Assembly (NCBI RefSeq): GCF_900182905.1
Contig: NZ_FXUF01000012.1
Span: 1-64,000 of the forward strand
DNA from: Anoxynatronum buryatiense
GTDB taxonomy: Bacteria > Bacillota > Clostridia > Peptostreptococcales > Tindalliaceae
Direction: 5' to 3'
DNA length: 64,000 nt
Each line of letters opens with the position of its first letter. Within the stretch, counting starts at the first letter, position 1. Below the pieces are notes generated by a model. The model saw only the letters and a list, made by a program, of their open reading frames with translations, ran no database searches and had not been told where the DNA came from. Position numbers and translations under genes: made by a program. Of the stretch, positions 32,427 to 41,512 are shown piece after piece.

Positions 32427-33836
32427 TTATGGATTTTCCGGCATGTCAAACCAGAAGGTGGTCCCCTCTCCCAGACGGCTGGAGACGCCAAAGCGGGCCT
32501 GGTGACCTTCCAGAATGTGCTTCACAATGGCCAGTCCCAGTCCTGAACCTGTATGAAAACTTTGGGACATGTGATGACGCGAACGGTGATAGCGTTCCCA
32601 GATGGCCTCCAGCTCTTCTTCAGGAATGCCGCTTCCTGTATCGGTAATGCTGATGTGTACCCGGTTCTGGACAACTTTCCCCTCTATGCGAACACTGCCG
32701 CCTTTCGGCGTATGTTGAAAGGCATTGCTCAGCAGGTTCACCAGCACCTGTTCCAGTCGCCGGGGGTCACCCATCACCTGGCAGGCATTTTCGCAGACTG
32801 CTTCCAGCTGTATATGGTGCTGATCCGCCAGCAGCTGGAAGGCTTCTGCCGTATGCATGATTGCCTTGCACAAGCTCACAGGCTGTTTTTCAAGCTTCAG
32901 CTCCCCCGCCTGCAATTGTGACAGGTGAAGAATGTCATCCACAATGCGGCTGAGGCGCTGACTTTCGTCAATGATAATCCCAGCGTGTCGATTCCTCTTT
33001 TCAGGTTGTTCACCACTGAGATCCCGAATGGTCTCCGCATATCCCTGAATCAGGCTAAGCGGTGTTCTCAGCTCATGGGAAACGTTGGCGATGAGCTCCT
33101 GACGCAAGACTTCCACCTGGTTGAGCTGTGCCGCCATTTCATTGAAGTTTTCAGTCAACCGGCCAATTTCATCCTGGCTCTTGATGGGTACCCGTATATC
33201 AAGTTTACCGGCGGTTATTTGCTGCGTGGCGTCCGTTAACTGATGAATGGGGGTCACCACCATACGGGCCAGCAGTAAGCCGATGATGATGGTGAAAACC
33301 GTCAGCAGTAAACTCACCTGAATCAACTGTGTTTTCAGCACGCCCACCGTTTCTGACACCGATTCCATGGGAATGATCACCTGCAGGGTTTCCACCAGTT
33401 GATCCTCCTGCAGCTGCGGCAAACTTACCAGCAGCAGCTCTGTCTGAAACCGGGTGTTCCCCATACCCATGGAAACCGTCTGCCGCTGAACGCCGGATTC
33501 TGACATGTGGATGCGGGGAGCCATGCGCCCCATGGCTCGCATCATTCCAGGACCCGTTACTGTGTGACTGCTGGATATCAATTCTCCCGAAGGGCTGATC
33601 CTTTCAAGACTTAGTCGATGACGATAAGCAAAGGCTTCCAGGGCTTCTTCCAGTCCTTTTTCATCTGTTGGCCCGGTCGCCTCATAGATGTGGGCCGCTT
33701 CCCGCCGAATACCGCTGATTTTGTGATTGATATACTGCTCCTCCAGAAACACCACCTGATAGAACCAAAGAATACCAATGGTGGCGGCTGTGAGCAGGAA
33801 GAGAATGGCAATGATCTTGGTTGAAAGATGTTTCAT
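32427..33836 (-). CDS. Membrane sensor histidine kinase (PhoR/BaeS-like)
   Basis: 469 residues. Two membrane helices (about 8-30 and 172-194) bracket an extracytoplasmic sensor domain of about 140 residues. Then come HAMP (TPIHQLTDATQQITAGKLDIRV), HisKA with VSHELRTPLSLIQGYAETI and HATPase with NLLSNAFQHTPKGG, DTGSGIP and GSGLGLAIV. Its start overlaps the stop of the response-regulator gene by 4 nt, so the two form a coupled two-component system. Signal is unknown; the sensor domain is Met-rich (MMRAMGRMAPRIHM), which could suggest metal or redox sensing but proves nothing. Confidence 0.93.
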   Translation of the reverse strand: MKHLSTKIIAILFLLTAATIGILWFYQVVFLEEQYINHKISGIRREAAHIYEATGPTDEKGLEEALEAFAYRHRLSLERISPSGELISSSHTVTGPGMMRAMGRMAPRIHMSESGVQRQTVSMGMGNTRFQTELLLVSLPQLQEDQLVETLQVIIPMESVSETVGVLKTQLIQVSLLLTVFTIIIGLLLARMVVTPIHQLTDATQQITAGKLDIRVPIKSQDEIGRLTENFNEMAAQLNQVEVLRQELIANVSHELRTPLSLIQGYAETIRDLSGEQPEKRNRHAGIIIDESQRLSRIVDDILHLSQLQAGELKLEKQPVSLCKAIMHTAEAFQLLADQHHIQLEAVCENACQVMGDPRRLEQVLVNLLSNAFQHTPKGGSVRIEGKVVQNRVHISITDTGSGIPEEELEAIWERYHRSRHHMSQSFHTGSGLGLAIVKHILEGHQARFGVSSRLGEGTTFWFDMPENP

Positions 33837-34531
33837 GGCCCTTCCTCCGCTTCAAATTTGTAGCCATGTCCCCACACGGTGACAATGAGGTTTTTATAGG
33901 GTTTCAGATTTTCACGGAGCATTTTGATGTGGGTATCCACCGTTCGATCTTCCCCTTCAAAATCATAGCCCCAGACCTGATTCAGCAACTGTTCCCTGCT
34001 GAATGCCTGCCCCGGATGCTGTGCCAGGAACACCAGCAGCTCATATTCCCGGGGGGTTAGTTTCACCGGGGCGTCGTTAATTGTCACCCGCCTGGCTGGC
34101 AAATCAATTGCCAATCCCTGAAACCGCCAGCGGTCTTTCTTGGTTCCGGTTGAGTCCCCATCAGTTTCGCTCCGCCGCAGCACTGCTTTCAGACGCGCCA
34201 TCAATTCTTTGGGACTAAATGGCTTCACCAGATAGTCATCCACGCCCAGTTCAAACCCAAAGAGCTTGTCATACTCTTCTCCCCTGGCCGTGAGCATAAT
34301 CACCGGCACTTCCGAATGGCGTCTTATTTCACGGCACAGTGACCACCCATCCAGCTCAGGCATCATCACATCCAAAATCATGGCAGCATATGCTTTGGGG
34401 TTTTCCCGAAACAACGCCAGTGCTGCCATGCCGTCGGCTGCTTCTGTCACCTGGTACCCATGGGCTTCCAAATGTTCTCTTATCAGTTCGCGTATACGGC
34501 TTTCATCATCGACAATCAAAATATGTTTCAT
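33833..34531 (-). CDS. OmpR/PhoB-family response regulator
   Basis: 232 residues. Receiver domain (about 1-118) with phospho-acceptor Asp in MILDVMMPELDGW, acidic pocket DDE near residue 8, switch Thr in VIMLTARGEE and Lys in YLVKPFSPKEL. Winged-helix DNA-binding domain (about 135-232) with LTPREYELLVFLAQHPG and VDTHIKMLREN. ATG at 34531 follows GGAGAGGAGTCGAGGT; in-frame sequence upstream overlaps the metallo-hydrolase gene. Coupled to the kinase gene by a 4-nt overlap. Confidence 0.95.
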   Translation of the reverse strand: MKHILIVDDESRIRELIREHLEAHGYQVTEAADGMAALALFRENPKAYAAMILDVMMPELDGWSLCREIRRHSEVPVIMLTARGEEYDKLFGFELGVDDYLVKPFSPKELMARLKAVLRRSETDGDSTGTKKDRWRFQGLAIDLPARRVTINDAPVKLTPREYELLVFLAQHPGQAFSREQLLNQVWGYDFEGEDRTVDTHIKMLRENLKPYKNLIVTVWGHGYKFEAEEGP

Positions 34532-34578
34532 ACCTCGACTCCTCTCCACCAATGGCAGTGGTAGTCCGGGAAGTACTT

Positions 34579-35490
34579 TCATTGATTTTGGGATGCTGCC
34601 TCCCAAAGCAGTGTGCCATTCTGAACCCGATGGCACAGTTTCCCCATTTCTGTCAATCCACTGGCATGAGCCGCAAAGGCAGTACGGTATAAATGATATT
34701 GGGAGATGGTTTCCATCCCTACCCCATAGTGACTGCAAAACCGACTGAGCAGTTCATCCAGCATTGCCTGCGTCTGCGTGTTTGTCAGGATCCATTCATC
34801 AATGAGATCAAGCGCGGCCAGATTGCGCTCAACAGAAGGGCGATGATCTTCCATGGGGGTTCCATGGCCTGGCACACACCAATCCACCGCCAGATCTTTT
34901 AAACGGTACAGCGACTCCCGGTGGCGTATCACGTCAGAATTGAAGGGGATCAGATGCTTGTCCAGGTATTCGGCTCCCAGCAGCACATCAGCGGCAAACA
35001 GAACTTCCTCACAGAGAACTCCCGTTTGTTGGGGCGAATGGCCGGGCAACGGGACCAGTGTGATCTGAAAGTCCTGCCACTGCCAGATGCTGTCATCAGG
35101 TTCAAAAACACCGGTAACCCGGGACGGTTTTGCCTTGAGAAATTTATTTTGCAGAGCGGCTGGCGGGTGGGCTGCACCAAAAAGTCCAAAAGCCTCCAGG
35201 TAAGGATCTTCAATAAAGGGTTTTTCCAGCCGTGGAGCAAATACCGGCAAGCCCCGCTTGTGCTGCAGTTGAGCGTTACCGCCACAATGATCGGCATGGG
35301 AGTGGGTGTTGATAATGGCAACGGGTGTTATGTTTTCAGCTTCCAGTGCTCTGATCATTTTGTTGGCATGATCTTTGTCAAGACCGGTATCCACCAGGAT
35401 CGCTTTTGCTTCGCGAACCAACACCCCCGTGTTCACCGGCGCCGGTATGTAGGCCACTGATTTGGTCAGCCATTTTAGTCTGGGTTGCAT
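34579..35490 (-). CDS. Metallo-beta-lactamase-fold hydrolase
   Basis: 303 residues. The metal-binding motif THSHADHCGG (about 68-77) is intact, with further ligands in PLPGHSPQQ, FAADVLL and VPGHGTPMEDH. The fold begins with YIPAPVNTGVLVREAKAILVDTGLDKDH. The C-terminal about 90 residues are helical (QAMLDELLSRFCSHYGVG) and may form a partner or dimer surface. Members act as glyoxalase II-like thioesterases, lactonases or phosphodiesterases; I cannot choose. ATG at 35490 has AGGAGG. Divergent from the nitroreductase-like gene. Confidence 0.88.
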   Translation of the reverse strand: MQPRLKWLTKSVAYIPAPVNTGVLVREAKAILVDTGLDKDHANKMIRALEAENITPVAIINTHSHADHCGGNAQLQHKRGLPVFAPRLEKPFIEDPYLEAFGLFGAAHPPAALQNKFLKAKPSRVTGVFEPDDSIWQWQDFQITLVPLPGHSPQQTGVLCEEVLFAADVLLGAEYLDKHLIPFNSDVIRHRESLYRLKDLAVDWCVPGHGTPMEDHRPSVERNLAALDLIDEWILTNTQTQAMLDELLSRFCSHYGVGMETISQYHLYRTAFAAHASGLTEMGKLCHRVQNGTLLWEAASQNQ

Positions 35491-35599
35491 TGATGTTTCG
35501 CCTCCTGTTTCCCTTTGATCTAAGTGTTTTATTTCAGCTTCTACGGGTATTGTATCAGTAAATTCACCATCGGCAAAGCCGCATGAAGGAGGGGACACC

Positions 35600-36421
35600 A
35601 TGAATTTTATTCAAACCATTGAAACCATGAAAACTGTTCGTGATTACAAAAACAAGCCAGTACCGGCAGATATGCTGCGGGAGCTTATTGCCAGAACGCA
35701 GGCAACAGAAGGTCTGCTCTCTGACAAGACGTTTTCCATCAGGGTGATTGAAGATGGCCCTGGGTTTTTCGAGATGATGAACGGAAAAGCCGGCTATTTT
35801 GGCAAAATGATTGAGGCACCTCAGTATGTGGCGCTATTCGACAACATACGTCCCGGTGCTTATGAAAACAGCGGGTATCTGATGGAGTTTCTCCGGTTAA
35901 ACGCCTGGCATCTGGAGCTGGGGACCTGCTGGCTGAGTATGGATGCCCCTCTTGACCTGACTGCCTGGGTGAGTGAACCGGTGACAGGAACAGCCGTGGC
36001 GCTGGTGGCCATCGGATACACCGACAGCGGACTGTTTCGTCAGGATATCCTGAAAACCAGCAGCCGCATGCCCTTAAGTGATCTGGTCTACCTTGAGAAG
36101 TGGAACCAACGCTGTCCACTGGAAGAGCTGGAAACCAGGGGCCTTTCAGAGATACTGTTTTATGGTAAACTGGCGCCCTCCTGGGGCAATCGGCAGCCTT
36201 GGCGCTTCATTCTCCACCGCGAGAAGGTGTATCTCACCGTACCACTGAATACCGATGAAAAACGGGCGCGCACCGACGCCGGCATCGTGATGCTTTATGT
36301 GCAGCAGGCTGCTCACGACCGGGGCATGCCCATGAACTGGGCGCTCCTTGAGCCGGATGAATCGTTGCGACAGGCGCTTTCCCTGCCAGATTCCGAAACG
36401 TTGATTGCCAGCTTGTCCTGA
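35600..36421 (+). CDS. Nitroreductase-family protein (TM1586-like)
   Basis: 273 residues matching the duplicated, single-chain nitroreductase type. The first half (about 1-150) has TMKTVRDYKNKPVPADMLREL, and the second half repeats the fold with LAPSWGNRQPWRFIL (about 190-204). Flavin (FMN) binding is expected from the family; substrate unknown. A GGAGGGG site precedes the ATG. Followed 46 bp later by a lone receiver-domain gene, perhaps co-transcribed. Confidence 0.85.
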   Translation: MNFIQTIETMKTVRDYKNKPVPADMLRELIARTQATEGLLSDKTFSIRVIEDGPGFFEMMNGKAGYFGKMIEAPQYVALFDNIRPGAYENSGYLMEFLRLNAWHLELGTCWLSMDAPLDLTAWVSEPVTGTAVALVAIGYTDSGLFRQDILKTSSRMPLSDLVYLEKWNQRCPLEELETRGLSEILFYGKLAPSWGNRQPWRFILHREKVYLTVPLNTDEKRARTDAGIVMLYVQQAAHDRGMPMNWALLEPDESLRQALSLPDSETLIASLS

Positions 36422-36467
36422 ACCGATACTGCCCCTGGCAGCCGCTGCCGACAAAGGAGGACGAACC

Positions 36468-36929
36468 ATGGATGAAGACCTGATTATTCTTATTGCAGAA
36501 GACGATGAGGGACATGCCCGGCTGATTCAAAAAAACCTGAAACGTGCGGGCATCATCAACCGCATCATCCGTTTCAGGGATGGGGAAGAAACATTGGATT
36601 TTTTATTGCAGCAGCCCAAACCCAAAGAATTGGAAAAAGGTCACTATCTGCTGATGCTGGATATCCGAATGCCAAAAATCAGCGGCGTGGAAGTGCTGGA
36701 GCAGGTGAAAGCACATCCCTGCCTGCGGAAGATCCCCGTCATTATGCTGACCACCACTGATGATCCCCGGGAGATTGAAAAATGCCATCTTCTCGGTTGT
36801 AATAATTATGTTGTCAAGCCTGTGGAATATGAAAAATTTGTAGCCACCATCCAACAACTGGGAATTTTCATGCGTATGGTACGCATTCCAGAAACCTCTT
36901 TCACCCAAGACCTCCGCTCCCCAGAATGA
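36468..36929 (+). CDS. Stand-alone receiver-domain response regulator (Rcp1-like)
   Basis: 153 residues, a single receiver domain with no output domain. It starts IILIAEDDEGHARLIQKNLKRAGI and has acceptor Asp in LLMLDIRMPKISG, Thr in VIMLTTTDDPREI and Lys in NYVVKPVEYEKF. This matches the Rcp1-like group that takes phosphate from bacteriophytochrome-type or other soluble kinases. The orphan PAS kinase at 26046-28133 is a possible partner, but nothing links them directly. GGAGG site before the ATG at 36468. Confidence 0.92.
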   Translation: MDEDLIILIAEDDEGHARLIQKNLKRAGIINRIIRFRDGEETLDFLLQQPKPKELEKGHYLLMLDIRMPKISGVEVLEQVKAHPCLRKIPVIMLTTTDDPREIEKCHLLGCNNYVVKPVEYEKFVATIQQLGIFMRMVRIPETSFTQDLRSPE

Positions 36930-36930
36930 C

Positions 36931-36970
36931 CGAAGCCTTCCGGCATGCAATCGCCGGAAGGCTTTATTTT
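36931..36970. terminator. Bidirectional terminator between convergent genes
   Basis: GCCTTCCGGC pairs with GCCGGAAGGC around ATGCAATC, followed by TTTATTTTT on the plus strand. It overlaps the stop of the minus-strand VanW-like gene. Confidence 0.8.
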
Positions 36971-38331
36971 TGATCATCCAGTTCTTCTCCTGTTCCCCGT
37001 CTGATGACACGGGCCACTGGTCGATAATAATCGTTGGAAATCAATTCTTCCTGAAAATCACTTTCGTTCCGGCCGGTTAATCGGAAAACCGACAATCTGT
37101 ACCCATTTTTACCCGCCTGTTGAACCACTTCCACTCCTTTTGCCAGTACAGGATCTTCAATCACTCTCACCGGCGGTGAAATGGCCTGCCGGTTCCTCAC
37201 TTCAATCTCAATCTCAGGGAGCCGGGCGCTTTCAGGCCCGAGAATCACCGTGTGATAATGCTGTTCATCCAGCCATGTACCAATCATCACAGGGAAATCA
37301 TAGGGATTGGCAAAACGGAAGTCAATGGAGCCATAAGCGATGGTGGCATCCAACCCCAGTGGCAGGTAGCCAACAGGCAGACTGTGATTGGATCTTTCAA
37401 CAATTTGAAGCCCGCCGCGCAGTGCCGCCTGGTAGAGGGTGCTGCTGGTCTGGCAGATACCACCGCCAATCCCCTGCACCAAGCGCCCCCCCTGAATTAC
37501 AGGAGCACGCTGATATCCGTCTTCTGCCGTCACTCTACCCACCGTTTCATTAAAGGAAAAAACTGCTCCCGGCAACAGTCGCACACTGTTAATGCGTTCT
37601 CCTGCCAGACGTATATTCTCCCGACGATTCACATTTTCTCCCAGTACCGTGCTGTATTCGGTCAGTCTCTGGTTGAAGTCGCCCAGATCAGCCAGGGTAA
37701 CCGCCGGTGCCGTCACCGCCACCTCAATTTCAATCGGTTCAAAATCGAGGGAATCCAATGCCGCTCTCACCGGTTCCGTCACATCGGCAGGCTTCAGTAG
37801 CCGGCCATACTGCTCCGATACTTCATGCAACTCCCCCCGATCCACCCAAATTCTGGCATCATGAGGTTGCAGCGTAATTGCAGAAGCCAGTTCATCTGCC
37901 CATTGATTCAAGGCAGATTCTTCGTAATAGAGGGCTGTCTCAAAATAATACCCCGGAGAGGTTAACCGGATCTGGCTGAGCCACAGCTCCTGCCACTCGG
38001 GCTCCATCACCGGGTCCAACCAGTTTCGAATTTGTTGCTCATCAAAACGGGCCTTCACCAATGACAACGGCAATGCCATTTCATCCATCACATTGTTTGC
38101 TTCATCCATCAGCCTGATTTCCAGTGCCTCTGGCAGTGTCTCCTGAAGCGCATTCAGGGCTTCTTCAGATGTCAGGCCCGCCACCGACATGCCATTGATC
38201 CAGGTGTCGACGGGCAGCTGTTCCCGGGTTCCCGGGAATGTCAGGAGGGCAGCCATGCCCACGTGGGTTGCCATGAGAAGTGCCATCAGAATGGCTGATT
38301 TGATGCGGAAGACTGTCGATATATGTGTCAT
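36964..38331 (-). CDS. VanW-family envelope protein (YoaR-like)
   Basis: 455 residues, anchored or secreted. A membrane helix lies at about 11-32. Then a peptidoglycan-binding-4-like region (about 60-215), the VanW core (about 220-365) with GAVFSFNETVGRVTAEDGYQ, VQGIGGGICQTSSTLYQAALRGG and RSNHSLPVGYLPLGLDATIAYG, and a short C-terminal beta domain. Family function is unproven, though it is linked to cell-wall metabolism and sometimes vancomycin-resistance clusters; no such genes are near. The single Cys in GGICQTS is the conserved one. Confidence 0.9.
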   Translation of the reverse strand: MTHISTVFRIKSAILMALLMATHVGMAALLTFPGTREQLPVDTWINGMSVAGLTSEEALNALQETLPEALEIRLMDEANNVMDEMALPLSLVKARFDEQQIRNWLDPVMEPEWQELWLSQIRLTSPGYYFETALYYEESALNQWADELASAITLQPHDARIWVDRGELHEVSEQYGRLLKPADVTEPVRAALDSLDFEPIEIEVAVTAPAVTLADLGDFNQRLTEYSTVLGENVNRRENIRLAGERINSVRLLPGAVFSFNETVGRVTAEDGYQRAPVIQGGRLVQGIGGGICQTSSTLYQAALRGGLQIVERSNHSLPVGYLPLGLDATIAYGSIDFRFANPYDFPVMIGTWLDEQHYHTVILGPESARLPEIEIEVRNRQAISPPVRVIEDPVLAKGVEVVQQAGKNGYRLSVFRLTGRNESDFQEELISNDYYRPVARVIRRGTGEELDDQK

Positions 38332-38369
38332 CCGTCAGACCGGCCTCCTTTTGTTATCATGCCGACAGC

Positions 38370-39188
38370 TTACTCTGTCAGCATTGTCAGTTCAATTACC
38401 TTTTGTCTTCCCATTCCCTGCACCTGGTCAAAAATATCCGGTGTAATGACAGTACCTGCAGCAGCAATCACATTGCCTTCCAGATCTTTCAGATCCTGCT
38501 TCAGTTCTTTCCCCAAAAGAAAGCTTTTTTGCCGAGCAATGAACATTTCCACAGAGCTGCCGCTTTCCTGCTCAACCATTTCTTCAACCGGTGCTGCAAC
38601 CAGACTTTCCTCAGAATAGCTGAAAGATTCCACAGCTTCTGCACTTACCGGTGTTTCTGTAACTGCTTCAGTTGCTGTATCGTCAGTTTTTTGGGAATCT
38701 GTCAGTAAATCAGCCGCTTCCTCCGAAACAATCACCACCTGACGCCCAATGCTCACCAGGGTTTCCAGCGGCAGTGTACCCTCTTGGCCAGTTTCTTCCA
38801 CCAGCAGCAGAATTTGGGGAATGCTTCCCGTTTCAGTATCTACCATGTAATCGGTGATGCTTCCCAGTAATTTCCCTTTTCGGGTCACCACTTTTTCGTC
38901 AATAATGTTCACCCGGTTTTCCAGCAAACTGCCGGCAATATTCATTTTGTTCAGGTCCAGCAATACACGCTGGTGTTCGATGGTCACGGCATAATTGCCT
39001 ACACCCACTGCTTCCCGAAAGGGAATGGCCAGGATTTCATTTTCATCTGACCCTTCATTTTTATCCACCAATAAAAACTCCACACTCTTTTTATCCGGAT
39101 TGACAACCAGCTCCCGAACCGTCCCCAACTCCAGCCCTTCCTGTATGCTAATCACCGGAGAGTTGACGATCTGTCCGCTTTTTTTCAT
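38370..39188 (-). CDS. Double PRC-barrel domain protein
   Basis: 272 residues. Two PRC-barrel domains: about 1-80 (GTVRELVVNPDKKSVEFLLVD) and about 85-165 (GSITDYMVDTETGSIPQILLLVE). They are followed by an acidic Ala/Val/Glu linker and a C-terminal segment (KELKQDLKDLEGNVIAAAGTVITPDIF). PRC barrels mediate RNA/protein contacts in RimM and photosynthetic reaction centres; the role here is unknown. Its start shares bases with the stop of the upstream membrane-protein gene, so the two are co-expressed. Confidence 0.85.
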   Translation of the reverse strand: MKKSGQIVNSPVISIQEGLELGTVRELVVNPDKKSVEFLLVDKNEGSDENEILAIPFREAVGVGNYAVTIEHQRVLLDLNKMNIAGSLLENRVNIIDEKVVTRKGKLLGSITDYMVDTETGSIPQILLLVEETGQEGTLPLETLVSIGRQVVIVSEEAADLLTDSQKTDDTATEAVTETPVSAEAVESFSYSEESLVAAPVEEMVEQESGSSVEMFIARQKSFLLGKELKQDLKDLEGNVIAAAGTVITPDIFDQVQGMGRQKVIELTMLTE

Positions 39189-40600
39189 TACGCTTCACTC
39201 CTGTTCTGTATTTTTTCCTGATAAGCCAGTGCCATTTTCTTCAATTCTTCCGGCAGTTCCGAATATGGGCTGTCTGCCGGTATGCCGTGCGCGTTCAACA
39301 GGCTTAAGAGCCGTTTAAGGTAGTGGGTGTGGGCTTCGATGATCCCACTGTATCCAGATGCCTTCATCGCCTGCTGTTCCAATAAGGTTTCACCGAGATC
39401 AATTAATGGCTTCAGCCCTCCCCTTTCGGGCATGATTCTCTTCAACTCTACATAAGCCATTGCCTGCTGTTCCGGAAGAGTACCTCTTTGACAAACCAGC
39501 TTCAGCGCTGCCACTGCCTCGTCTTCTTCCTGATCATCCAGCGCCAGCATGGCACTGGTTAACAGCACTTCGCCCAGTGTCTCAGACAGCTGCTGAGGCA
39601 ATTGCTGTTCCATCCACAATACCACCGGTTCCGCAGGTTTTTCAGACACTTCCGGCACTATAGGTTCTTCTGGTTCTGCTGGTTCCACCGGTTCTTCTGG
39701 TTCTGCTGGTTCCACCGGTTCTTCCGTTACCTCAATTTCTTCAGGTGCTTCAACAACAGCTGTCATTTCCGGTTCCATGAGTTCCTCAGGTTCTTCGAGT
39801 TCTATGAATTCTATGAGTTCTTCAGGCTCTATGAGTTCTTCAGGCTCTATGAGTTCTTCAGGCTCAAATGCAATGGCATCTGTCTGAATTTCGTCGCCTT
39901 CTCCAAAGCTCTCTGTGGGTGTTATTGGTTCCAGAGCCACTTCTTCAGCAACTACTATTGGATCTGTTGCAGAAAACATTTCAGATTCACGCAACTGTGC
40001 TGCCAGGTCATCCGAAACAGTTTCTTCAGCCACATGAAACAAATCATTTTCAGTAATCTGTGTTTCTTCAGTTTCGGGCACTGTCACTTCTTCCAAATAC
40101 ACCGGTACTGTCACTTCTTCCAGCGGTGCCGCAGCGGCTAATGCATCTTGTTGAAGCACGCTCTCATCCGGCAGCTGGACAGGTTCGGTTTTCTCTTCTG
40201 CCGCTGGTTTGTCTTTCAGAGCAGGCGATGCCTTCGTCAATGTCTCTTTTGATTCTGACATGACACCCTTCACACTTTCTGTTTCGTCTCCCTGCTCTGC
40301 CCGACCAGGCAACAGACTGGCAACCGGCAGAAACAGCCCGATCACTGCCGCCATTGCCAGAATGATTCCCAGAGAGGCCGCCGGTGACATGGTTTCCAGC
40401 AAGAGGGGCAACGCTGCGGCCAGTGCCAGCGACACCAGCATCATCTTATGAACTGCCTTTCGCTGGTAAACCGGTGCTCTGCGAACAATCCACTGAAGCA
40501 GCGCCCAAATCAGTGCGGCGGCTGCCATTACTGCCATATAATAGGGAAGCACTCTTTCACCTCTTCCTGATATTGTGATATCCTTCAACATATTCGACAA
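39188..40600 (-). CDS. Membrane protein with acidic EPEELIE repeats
   Basis: 470 residues, family not recognised. Three hydrophobic helices (about 20-38, 53-70, 75-95) are followed by a long disordered acidic region (about 100-330) rich in Glu, Pro and Val. This contains PEELIE repeated three times (about 247-264) and an EEPVEPAEP repeat pair. The C-terminal 130 residues are helical (LSETLGEVLLTSAMLALDDQEEDEAVAALKLVC; YVELKRIMPERGGLKPLIDLGETLLEQQ). The helix pattern suggests a TPR-like fold. The architecture, a membrane anchor, flexible spacer and cytosolic helical domain, suggests a scaffold. It is translationally coupled to the PRC-barrel protein. Confidence 0.8.
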   Translation of the reverse strand: MSNMLKDITISGRGERVLPYYMAVMAAAALIWALLQWIVRRAPVYQRKAVHKMMLVSLALAAALPLLLETMSPAASLGIILAMAAVIGLFLPVASLLPGRAEQGDETESVKGVMSESKETLTKASPALKDKPAAEEKTEPVQLPDESVLQQDALAAAAPLEEVTVPVYLEEVTVPETEETQITENDLFHVAEETVSDDLAAQLRESEMFSATDPIVVAEEVALEPITPTESFGEGDEIQTDAIAFEPEELIEPEELIEPEELIEFIELEEPEELMEPEMTAVVEAPEEIEVTEEPVEPAEPEEPVEPAEPEEPIVPEVSEKPAEPVVLWMEQQLPQQLSETLGEVLLTSAMLALDDQEEDEAVAALKLVCQRGTLPEQQAMAYVELKRIMPERGGLKPLIDLGETLLEQQAMKASGYSGIIEAHTHYLKRLLSLLNAHGIPADSPYSELPEELKKMALAYQEKIQNRSEA

Positions 40601-40897
40601 AGGAATCCGAAATCCTCTATTTCCGACGAAAAAAAATCCAAAGACTCATCATGATTGAAAAGTTCCTCTTCCTAGCATTTTACCCTCAAACCGCTGAGAA
40701 AACAAATAAAAAAACAAGAAAAACCGACAAATCACGAACTTTTTTTTCATAATCGTCTCTCGCTGGTGAAATTCACCTTTTTATGGCCATAATCCCCCTT
40801 TATATTTTTGACTTTCTTTGACTTTCGTTTTACAATATAACCATAGCAAGACCCCATCCCATTCACTGATTTTCACTTTAAAGAGGAGGTATGAAGT
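40601..40897. other. AT-rich divergent promoter region
   Basis: No gene. The hsp20 promoter lies at its right end. A short palindrome GGTGAAATTCACC sits around 40767. I searched by eye for a CIRCE element (TTAGCACTC-N9-GAGTGCTAA) and found none. Confidence 0.6.
40808..40836 (+). promoter_or_regulatory. Promoter of hsp20
   Basis: TTGACT (40808-40813), 17 bp, TACAAT (40831-40836): a good sigma-A promoter, 62 bp upstream of the ATG. A second TTGACT lies inside the spacer. Without a CIRCE element, heat control must come from elsewhere. Confidence 0.7.
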
Positions 40898-41320
40898 ATG
40901 TTTAACAGTCTTGTTCCATTTCAAAACCGAAGAAACCGCGACCTTGACACACTGTTTGATCGTTTTCTGCAGGATAGTTGGATGACTCCTTCTGTTGGCA
41001 CCGGTATCAAGGTGGATATACAGGAGAAGGATGACCAGTATCTGCTGGAAGCAGAGATTCCCGGTGTCGAAAAAGAGCAGATCAGGATGGATTATGACAA
41101 TAACTACCTGACCATTGCGGTGGAACAACAGGAAGAGATTAACGAAGAGAAGGGGAACTATATCTGCAGGGAGCGCAGAATGGGACGCACCAGCCGCACC
41201 TTCCATGTGAAAGATATTGATCCTGATGCCATCAGTGCTTCCTATGAAAACGGCATTCTGAAAGTAGCCCTGCCCAGAACCCAGGAAGCCAAACGCCGTA
41301 CCAGCATTGAAATTCGCTGA
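40898..41320 (+). CDS. Small heat shock protein, Hsp20/alpha-crystallin family
   Basis: 140-residue ATP-independent holdase chaperone. The N-terminal arm FNSLVPFQNRRNRDLDTLFDRFLQD precedes the alpha-crystallin domain (about 38-130), which has VDIQEKDDQYLLEAEIPGVEKEQI and the closing ASYENGILKVALPR motif. A short C-terminal tail holds SIEIR in place of the usual IXI motif. GAGGAGG precedes the ATG at 40898. Single-gene unit with its own promoter and terminator. Confidence 0.95.
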   Translation: MFNSLVPFQNRRNRDLDTLFDRFLQDSWMTPSVGTGIKVDIQEKDDQYLLEAEIPGVEKEQIRMDYDNNYLTIAVEQQEEINEEKGNYICRERRMGRTSRTFHVKDIDPDAISASYENGILKVALPRTQEAKRRTSIEIR

Positions 41321-41425
41321 TCACAGGCTGCTACAAAGCCCTTAACACGAAAAGGACACGGACCATTTTCCATGAGGTTGTCGAAGGTGTCATGTTTCGT
41401 GCAACTGCTTCACTTATTTTTATAT

Positions 41426-41472
41426 AAAAAAGGCATGATTCCTAAACTCAATAGAAATCATGCCTTTTTTTG
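41426..41472. terminator. Bidirectional terminator, hsp20 / flotillin
   Basis: AAAAAAGGCATGATT pairs with AATCATGCCTTTTTT around a 14-nt loop, with A/T runs on both sides. It serves the convergent hsp20 and flotillin genes. Confidence 0.85.
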
Positions 41473-41512
41473 TTGTTATGGTTACCCTTGCTCTTTCATC
41501 ATTTTATGCCTG

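Noticed and set aside
40601-40897. A CIRCE element controlling hsp20
   Set aside because: No TTAGCACTC-N9-GAGTGCTAA-like inverted repeat is present; only a short GGTGAAATTCACC palindrome.
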